This document shows, piece after piece, positions 4,576 through 10,726 of a DNA stretch of 10,726 bases (positions are counted from its first letter, which is position 1; every line of letters begins with the position of its first letter). The notes beneath the pieces were generated by a model. It did no database searches. It was not told the DNA's origin and worked only from the letters and a program-made list of their open reading frames with translations. The translations under genes were made by a program, and so were the position numbers. The stretch is from CAZKDV01 sp964551645 (lineage in GTDB: Bacteria > Bacteroidota > Bacteroidia > Bacteroidales > DTU049), in contig CAZKDV010000087.1 in NCBI GenBank assembly GCA_964551645.1, forward strand, positions 1-10,726, given 5' to 3'.

Positions 4576-7500
4576 TTGGCTGCACAAAAAAATCGAATAC
4601 AATTTGCAAGTACTCAACAGCCGGAATATCCTGATTTTTTAGAAATTCAATTGAAATCATTTCAAGATTTCTTTCAATTAGAAACTACTCCGGAAAATCG
4701 TAAAAATGAAGGACTTTTTAAGGTTTTTGCTGAAAACTTTCCTATTTCAGATGCTCGGAACCAATTTGTATTAGAGTTTATTGACTATTTTGTCGATCCT
4801 CCGAGATACTCAATTGAAGAATGTCTTGAAAGAGGATTGACTTATTCAGTCCCTTTTAAAGCAAAATTAAAATTATATTGTACTGATAAAGAGCATGAAG
4901 ATTTTAAAACTATAATACAAGATGTGTATTTGGGGCAAATACCATACATGACACCTAAAGGAACATTTGTGATTAATGGTGCTGAAAGGGTTATCGTTTC
5001 ACAACTTCATCGCTCACCGGGAGTATTCTTTGGACACAGCAGACATCAAAATGGGACAATCTTATATTCGGCAAGAATTATTCCTTTTAAAGGCTCATGG
5101 ATGGAGTTTACTACTGATATTAATAATGTCATGTATGCTTACATTGATAGAAAAAAGAAAGTTCCTGTTACAACTTTACTTAGGGCTATTGGATATGAAA
5201 CAGATAAAGATATTTTAGATGTTTTTGATTTGTCAGACGAGTATAAAGTTACAAAAACTGGTTTGAAAAAATTGATTGGGAGAACGCTTGCTGCCCGTAT
5301 TGTTAAAGCTTGGGTTGAAGATTTTGTTGACGAAGATACAGGAGAGTTAGTTTCAATTAATCGTACTGAAATAGTACTTGAGCGTGAAATAGTGCTTGAT
5401 AAAGATAATATTGAATTGATTATTGATTCAGGTGTTGAGACTATTCTATTACATAAGGAAGGAGTTGATATATCAGATTTTGCAATTATCTTCAATACTT
5501 TATTAAAAGACCCTGCAAATACAGAAAAAGAAGCAATAGAATATATTTATCAGCAACTGAGAAATGCCGAGCCACCTGACGAAGAAACAGCTAAAGGTAT
5601 TATAGATAAATTGTTTTTTTCTGATAAGCGATACGACTTAGGCGAAGTGGGTCGTTACAGAATTAATAAAAAGTTAAATCGAAAAGATTATAGTACAACT
5701 GATAAAGTACTAACGAGACAAGATATTATTGAAATTATCAGATATTTGATAGAATTGATAAATAGCAAAACAGATGTTGATGATATTGATCACTTAAGCA
5801 ATAGACGCGTTCGTACTGTAGGAGAACAACTTTCAATGCAATTTGGAGTGGGTTTAGCAAGAATGGCTCGTACAATTAGAGAAAGAATGAATGTGAGAGA
5901 CAATGAAGTATTTGAACCAATGGATTTGATAAATGCTAAAACTTTATCAGCAGTTATTAATTCTTTCTTTGGTACAAATCAGCTATCTCAATTTATGGAT
6001 CAAACAAATCCACTAGCAGAAATCACTCATAAAAGAAGAATATCTGCTTTAGGACCTGGCGGTCTATCAAGAGAAAGAGCTGGATTTGAAGTTCGTGACG
6101 TTCATTATACTCACTATGGTCGTTTATGTACAATTGAAACACCAGAAGGACCAAATATTGGTCTTATTTCGTCATTATGCGTGTATGCAAAAATTAATCA
6201 TCTTGGATTTATTGAAACTCCATATTATCCTGTAAAAAATGGGATAGTGCAATTAAACGCAACACCAGAATATCTGACTGCAGAAGAGGAAGAAGAAAAA
6301 ACTATTGCGCAAGCAACTGAACCAAAAGACAAAAAAGGTAATTTTATAAATGATAAAGTTAAAGTAAGACAAGAAGTGGATTATCCTTTTGTTTCTGCTG
6401 ATGAAATTCATTATATGGATATCGCTTCAAATCAAATTGCTTCTGTTGCAGCTTCTTTGATTCCTTTTCTTGAACATGATGATGCTAATAGAGCCTTGAT
6501 GGGTTCAAACATGATGAGACAAGCTGTTCCGCTTATGAAACCTGAAACTCCAATAGTAGGAACAGGACTTGAATCTGTTGTTGCTCAACATAGTCGTGTA
6601 TTGATTAATGCAGAATCTGATGGTATAGTTGAATATGTTGATGCTACAAAAATCATTATTAGACATGATAGAACAGAAGAAGAAAAGCTTGTAAGTTTTG
6701 ATAATGATATAAAAACTTACAATTTAACGAAGTTTCAAAGAACAAATCAAAATACATGCGTTAATCTAAAACCTATAGTACAAAAAGGCGAAAAAATTAC
6801 AAGAGGACAAGTACTTTGTCAAGGTTATGCAACTCAAGATGGAGAGCTTGCATTAGGTCGAAATTTACTTGTTGCTTTTATGCCTTGGAAAGGATACAAT
6901 TTTGAAGATGCAATTGTTATTTCTGAAAAAGTAGTTAGAGAAGATTTATTTTCATCTATACACATTGAAGAGTTTACACTTGAGGTTCGTGATACAAAGA
7001 TTGGTATGGAAGAGCTAACTAAGGATATTCCAAATGTTAGCAATGAAGCCATTAAAGATCTTGATGATAAGGGAATGGTTCGTATTGGTGCAAAAGTAAA
7101 CGAAGGAGATATTTTAATAGGTAAAATTACACCTAAAGGAGAAAGTGATCCAACACCTGAAGAAAAACTTTTAAGAGCAATCTTTGGAGACAAAGCAGGA
7201 GATGTTAAAGATGCTTCATTAAAAGCACCTCCGGCATTGAATGGTGTTGTAATAGATAAGAAATTGTTTTCTAGAGTAGTAAAAGATAAGAAACTTAAAA
7301 GTAAAGAAAAAGTTATTATTGAACAATTAGAAGCTGTATTTAGAAAGGAATGTACAGCTCTAAAATCTGAATTAGTAAAAAAACTCTTGAAAATTATTGA
7401 TGGAAGAAGCTCAAGAGGTGTGTATAACTCAATTAAACAAGAGGTAGTCCCTAAGGGTGCAAAATTTAATAAAAAGATATTAGAATCATTAGATTATACG

Positions 7501-8379
7501 CAAATTAACCCTACAAAATGGACTTCTGACAAATCGAAGAATGATCTTATTCAAAGAATTTTACATAATTATGACATCAAGTATAAAGAATACTTGGGTA
7601 CTTTTACAAGAGGGAAATTTATTGCACAAGTAGGTGACGAACTACCTTCAGGAATTATTCAGTTAGCTAAAGTTCTTGTTGCTAAAAAAAGAAAATTGAA
7701 AGTTGGAGATAAAATGGCAGGACGACATGGAAATAAAGGGATTGTTGCAAAGATTGTACGCGCCGAAGATATGCCATTTTTAGAAGATGGAACTCCAATT
7801 GATATAGTATTGAATCCACTAGGTGTACCTTCTCGTATGAACCTTGGACAAATATATGAAACCATCCTAGGTTGGGCAGGTAAAAAACTAGGACTAAAAT
7901 TTGCTACTCCAATTTTTGACGGTGCAAGTCCAGATGAGATTAATGAATATCTTGTAAAAGCTGGATTACCTGAAAATGGAGAAGTTGAAATTTATGACGG
8001 GTGTACAGGGAATAAATTTGAACAAAAAGTTACGGTAGGATATGTTTATATGCTTAAACTTCATCACTTAGTTGACGATAAAATGCATGCCCGTGCAATT
8101 GGTCCGTATTCTCTTATTACTCAGCAACCTCTCGGTGGTAAAGCTCAGTTTGGAGGCCAGCGTTTTGGGGAGATGGAAGTTTGGGCACTTGAAGCATTTG
8201 GAGCTGCAAATATACTTCAAGAGATATTAACACTGAAATCTGATGATGTATCTGGGCGTACTAAGGCATACGAAGCTATAGTTAAAGGTGATAATTTGCC
8301 AATACCGGGTATTCCAGAATCATTCAATGTGTTGTTACATGAACTAAGAGGACTAGGCTTAGATATTTCATTTGATTAA
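4576..8379 (+). CDS. rpoB: DNA-directed RNA polymerase subunit beta
   Basis: This is the beta subunit (1267 residues) of the core RNA polymerase; with beta' it forms the active-site cleft. Seen in order: SQLHRSPGVFF in the N-terminal half, the rifampicin-binding cluster at residues 470-492, the following IETPEGPNIGL at 520-530, GDKMAGRHGNKG at 1044-1055 with the active-site lysines K1046 and K1054, and the C-terminal GGKAQFGGQRFGEME. D475, H485 and S490 (E. coli D516, H526, S531) are wild type, so rifampicin sensitivity is expected. T519 stands where E. coli has P560. The start is TTG: an in-frame TAA lies at 4561, no ATG lies between it and residue 100, and the homologous region begins near residue 8. 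rpoC follows after 29 bases. Confidence 0.99.
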   Translation: MAAQKNRIQFASTQQPEYPDFLEIQLKSFQDFFQLETTPENRKNEGLFKVFAENFPISDARNQFVLEFIDYFVDPPRYSIEECLERGLTYSVPFKAKLKLYCTDKEHEDFKTIIQDVYLGQIPYMTPKGTFVINGAERVIVSQLHRSPGVFFGHSRHQNGTILYSARIIPFKGSWMEFTTDINNVMYAYIDRKKKVPVTTLLRAIGYETDKDILDVFDLSDEYKVTKTGLKKLIGRTLAARIVKAWVEDFVDEDTGELVSINRTEIVLEREIVLDKDNIELIIDSGVETILLHKEGVDISDFAIIFNTLLKDPANTEKEAIEYIYQQLRNAEPPDEETAKGIIDKLFFSDKRYDLGEVGRYRINKKLNRKDYSTTDKVLTRQDIIEIIRYLIELINSKTDVDDIDHLSNRRVRTVGEQLSMQFGVGLARMARTIRERMNVRDNEVFEPMDLINAKTLSAVINSFFGTNQLSQFMDQTNPLAEITHKRRISALGPGGLSRERAGFEVRDVHYTHYGRLCTIETPEGPNIGLISSLCVYAKINHLGFIETPYYPVKNGIVQLNATPEYLTAEEEEEKTIAQATEPKDKKGNFINDKVKVRQEVDYPFVSADEIHYMDIASNQIASVAASLIPFLEHDDANRALMGSNMMRQAVPLMKPETPIVGTGLESVVAQHSRVLINAESDGIVEYVDATKIIIRHDRTEEEKLVSFDNDIKTYNLTKFQRTNQNTCVNLKPIVQKGEKITRGQVLCQGYATQDGELALGRNLLVAFMPWKGYNFEDAIVISEKVVREDLFSSIHIEEFTLEVRDTKIGMEELTKDIPNVSNEAIKDLDDKGMVRIGAKVNEGDILIGKITPKGESDPTPEEKLLRAIFGDKAGDVKDASLKAPPALNGVVIDKKLFSRVVKDKKLKSKEKVIIEQLEAVFRKECTALKSELVKKLLKIIDGRSSRGVYNSIKQEVVPKGAKFNKKILESLDYTQINPTKWTSDKSKNDLIQRILHNYDIKYKEYLGTFTRGKFIAQVGDELPSGIIQLAKVLVAKKRKLKVGDKMAGRHGNKGIVAKIVRAEDMPFLEDGTPIDIVLNPLGVPSRMNLGQIYETILGWAGKKLGLKFATPIFDGASPDEINEYLVKAGLPENGEVEIYDGCTGNKFEQKVTVGYVYMLKLHHLVDDKMHARAIGPYSLITQQPLGGKAQFGGQRFGEMEVWALEAFGAANILQEILTLKSDDVSGRTKAYEAIVKGDNLPIPGIPESFNVLLHELRGLGLDISFD

Positions 8380-8408
8380 TTATTTTTTAATAAAATTTAA
8401 CATTATTT

Positions 8409-10726
8409 ATGGCATTTCGTAAGGAAGTACAAAATCAAAGTAGTTTTTCAACAATTACAATTGGTTTAGTTTCACCAGAAAAAGTTTTAGCAATGTCTAA
8501 AGGTGAAGTAACCAAACCAGAGACTATTAATTATAGATCATATAAACCTGAACCTAACGGATTGTTTTGCGAGAGAATATTTGGTCCTACAAAGGATTGG
8601 GAATGTTATTGTGGAAAATATAAAAGAATTAGATATAGAGGAATTATTTGTGATCGCTGTGGAGTTGAAGTTACTGAAAAGAAAGTTAGACGAGAAAGAA
8701 TAGGGCATATATTACTTACAGTTCCAGTTGCACATATTTGGTTTTTCAAATCACTTCCCAATAAGATTGGTAGCCTTTTAGGATTGCAAACTAAAAAGCT
8801 CGAACAGATAATATACTATGAAAGTTATGTTATCATTAATCCGGGAATTTTAGCAGAAGAAGGAAAATCTTATATGGATTTTATAACTGAGGAAGAATAT
8901 ATTGATATAATAGAAAAACTTCCCAAGGAAAATTCTCTATTAGATGATTCTCATCCAGATAAGTTTATTGCTAAAATGGGGGCAGATGCTATTCATGATT
9001 TATTGATGAGGCTAGATTTAGATGATTTATCATTTTCACTGCGACATAAAGCAAGTACTGAAACATCTCAACAAAGAAAAGCTGATATTTTAAAGAGATT
9101 ACACATTATTGAATCATTTAGAGATTCAAAAACTCGTATTGATAATCGTCCTGAGTGGATGGTTGTTAAAATTGTTCCAGTTGTTCCACCAGAGTTGCGT
9201 CCATTAGTTCCACTAGATGGAGGTCGTTTTGCATCATCAGATCTCAATGATTTGTATAGAAGAGTTATTATTCGTAATAATAGATTGAAAAGGTTAATTG
9301 AAGTTAGTGCTCCTGAGGTAATTCTGAGAAATGAAAAACGAATGTTGCAAGAGGCTGTTGACTCTTTATTTGATAATTCAAGAAAGGCAAATTCAGTAAA
9401 GACTGATTCTAATAGACCATTGAAATCATTGTCTGATAGCTTGAAAGGAAAACAAGGCAGGTTTAGACAAAATCTTTTAGGAAAACGAGTTGATTATTCT
9501 GGTCGTTCGGTTATTGTAGTTGGTCCAGAGTTGAAACTCAACGAATGTGGTTTGCCTAAAGAGATGGCATCTGAATTATTTAAACCATTTATTATAAGAA
9601 AACTTCTTGAAAGAGGTATAGTACAATCAACTAAGACAGCAAAAAGAATTGTTGATAGAAAAGACCCTATTGTTTGGGAAATTTTAGAAAATGTATTAAA
9701 AGGACATCCTGTATTATTAAATCGTGCTCCTACACTTCACCGCTTGGGTATTCAGGCTTTTCAGCCAAAGCTTATAGAAGGTAAGGCTATACAGATTCAT
9801 CCATTAGTATGTACAGCATTTAATGCTGACTTTGATGGTGACCAAATGGCAGTACATGTCCCACTTGGGAATGCCGCAATATTAGAAGCACAAATGTTGA
9901 TGCTCGCATCTCATAATATTTTAAATCCAGCAAACGGAGCTCCTATTACTGTTCCTTCCCAAGATATGGTTTTAGGTTTATATTATATGACTAAAGAGCG
10001 AGTAAGTACAGAAAATCATAAAGTTAAAGGAGAAGGAAAATTATTTTATTCATCTGAAGAAGTATTAATTGCATATAATGAAAAGAAAATTGATTTGCAT
10101 GCAAAAGTTAAATTACGATATGAAAATAAAATAATTGACACTACTGTTGGTCGTGTGTTATTTAATCAGATAGTACCAAAATCATATGGATATCTTAATA
10201 TGTTGCTAACTAAGCGTGCTTTGAGAGATATTATTGGAGAAATATTGAAAGAAACTGATTTGCCAACAACAGCAAAATTTTTAGATGATTTAAAAGACTT
10301 AGGATTTAAAATGGCATACGAATGTGGTATGTCTGTTAAACTAGGGGATATTATCATTCCACCTGAAAAGGCTGAATATATTGCAGATGCTAATGAAGAG
10401 ATAAATGAGATTTGGGATATTTATAATGCTGGTGAAATCACTAGAAATGAGAGATATAATAAAATAACAGACCTTTGGGGACATGTTAATAACAAACTGA
10501 CAGTTGCAATTATCAAAAAATTGACTAATGACCAAGATGGGTTTAATCCAATATATATGATGCTTGATTCTGGAGCGAGAGGTAGTCAAGAACAAATTCG
10601 TCAGTTAAGTGGGATGAGGGGATTGATGCAAAAACCACAAAAATCTACTGCTACAGGTAGTGAGGTTATTGAAAACCCAATTATATCAAACTTTAGAGAA
10701 GGCTTATCGGTATTAGAGTATTTTAT
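8409..10726 (+). CDS. rpoC: DNA-directed RNA polymerase subunit beta' (3' part beyond window)
   Basis: The frame is open from ATG 8409 to the last base, 772 complete codons, roughly the first 54% of a Bacteroidota beta' subunit (about 1430 residues). The N-terminus MAFRKE matches the family. The zinc-binding cysteines C66, C68, C81 and C84 are in place. Next come clamp and lid/rudder sequences (LKGKQGRFRQNLLGKRVDYSGRS), the NRAPTLHRLGIQAF segment, and the catalytic NADFDGDQM at 472-480, whose D474, D476 and D478 hold the active-site magnesium. GARGSQEQIRQLSGMRGL follows near the end. The window stops inside the start of the bridge helix (FREGLSVLEYF), so the trigger loop and C-terminal jaw regions are not visible. 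No frameshift or stop interrupts the frame. It lies 29 bases after rpoB, has no Shine-Dalgarno sequence, and is surely co-transcribed with rpoB. Confidence 0.98.
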   Translation, partial: MAFRKEVQNQSSFSTITIGLVSPEKVLAMSKGEVTKPETINYRSYKPEPNGLFCERIFGPTKDWECYCGKYKRIRYRGIICDRCGVEVTEKKVRRERIGHILLTVPVAHIWFFKSLPNKIGSLLGLQTKKLEQIIYYESYVIINPGILAEEGKSYMDFITEEEYIDIIEKLPKENSLLDDSHPDKFIAKMGADAIHDLLMRLDLDDLSFSLRHKASTETSQQRKADILKRLHIIESFRDSKTRIDNRPEWMVVKIVPVVPPELRPLVPLDGGRFASSDLNDLYRRVIIRNNRLKRLIEVSAPEVILRNEKRMLQEAVDSLFDNSRKANSVKTDSNRPLKSLSDSLKGKQGRFRQNLLGKRVDYSGRSVIVVGPELKLNECGLPKEMASELFKPFIIRKLLERGIVQSTKTAKRIVDRKDPIVWEILENVLKGHPVLLNRAPTLHRLGIQAFQPKLIEGKAIQIHPLVCTAFNADFDGDQMAVHVPLGNAAILEAQMLMLASHNILNPANGAPITVPSQDMVLGLYYMTKERVSTENHKVKGEGKLFYSSEEVLIAYNEKKIDLHAKVKLRYENKIIDTTVGRVLFNQIVPKSYGYLNMLLTKRALRDIIGEILKETDLPTTAKFLDDLKDLGFKMAYECGMSVKLGDIIIPPEKAEYIADANEEINEIWDIYNAGEITRNERYNKITDLWGHVNNKLTVAIIKKLTNDQDGFNPIYMMLDSGARGSQEQIRQLSGMRGLMQKPQKSTATGSEVIENPIISNFREGLSVLEYF

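Noticed and set aside
4514..4578. Possible Bacteroidota-type promoter before rpoB (TTTG at 4515 and 4540, TACTTTG at 4572)
   Set aside because: The spacings do not fit the TTTG-N19-21-TAnnTTTG pattern, the second element lacks TA at the right place, and TACTTTG is one base short and overlaps the start codon.
5983..6051. Rifampicin-resistance substitutions in the RpoB cluster
   Set aside because: The residues equivalent to E. coli Q513, D516, H526, R529, S531 and I572 are all wild type.

Overview
This window is a housekeeping locus. It carries the end of a tRNA cluster, then tuf, tRNA-Trp, secE, nusG, rplK, rplA, rplJ, rplL, rpoB and the first half of rpoC, all on the + strand. The organism is most likely an AT-rich member of the Bacteroidota (class not resolved). 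The basis is close agreement of RpoB, RpoC and EF-Tu with remembered Bacteroides and flavobacterial sequences, an RpoB of 1267 residues (near the ~1270 usual in this phylum), the tRNA-Trp between tuf and secE, and start codons without Shine-Dalgarno sequences behind A-rich leaders. By eye about one third of the bases are G or C.

Layout: 1-147 holds tRNA-Gly(TCC), lacking its first three bases at the window edge, and tRNA-Thr(GGT). 191-1378 is tuf. A 14-bp perfect inverted repeat (1391-1434) abuts tRNA-Trp(CCA) at 1435-1507. secE and nusG follow (1534-2293), then the four stalk-region ribosomal protein genes rplK, rplA, rplJ and rplL (2330-4478). A 97-base gap with a 15-bp hairpin separates rplL from rpoB (4576-8379, TTG start). 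rpoC begins at 8409 and is still open at the window end, just inside the bridge helix.

The genes form one expression programme. EF-Tu delivers aminoacyl-tRNA to the ribosome; L11, L10 and L7/L12 build the GTPase-associated stalk it contacts, and L1 builds the opposite (E-site) stalk. NusG binds the RNA polymerase made by rpoB and rpoC and can link it to the ribosome. SecE belongs to the protein export channel. The gene-to-gene gaps are 25-97 bases with no overlaps, consistent with co-transcription from a promoter upstream of the tRNA cluster, outside the window.

I found no mobile element, CRISPR array, phage gene or unknown protein-coding gene. No undescribed system is visible. The points worth a second look are the two intergenic hairpins, the rpoB start, one substitution in RpoB, and the missing ribosomal-protein leader structures. 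No gene-free stretch exceeds 300 bases.
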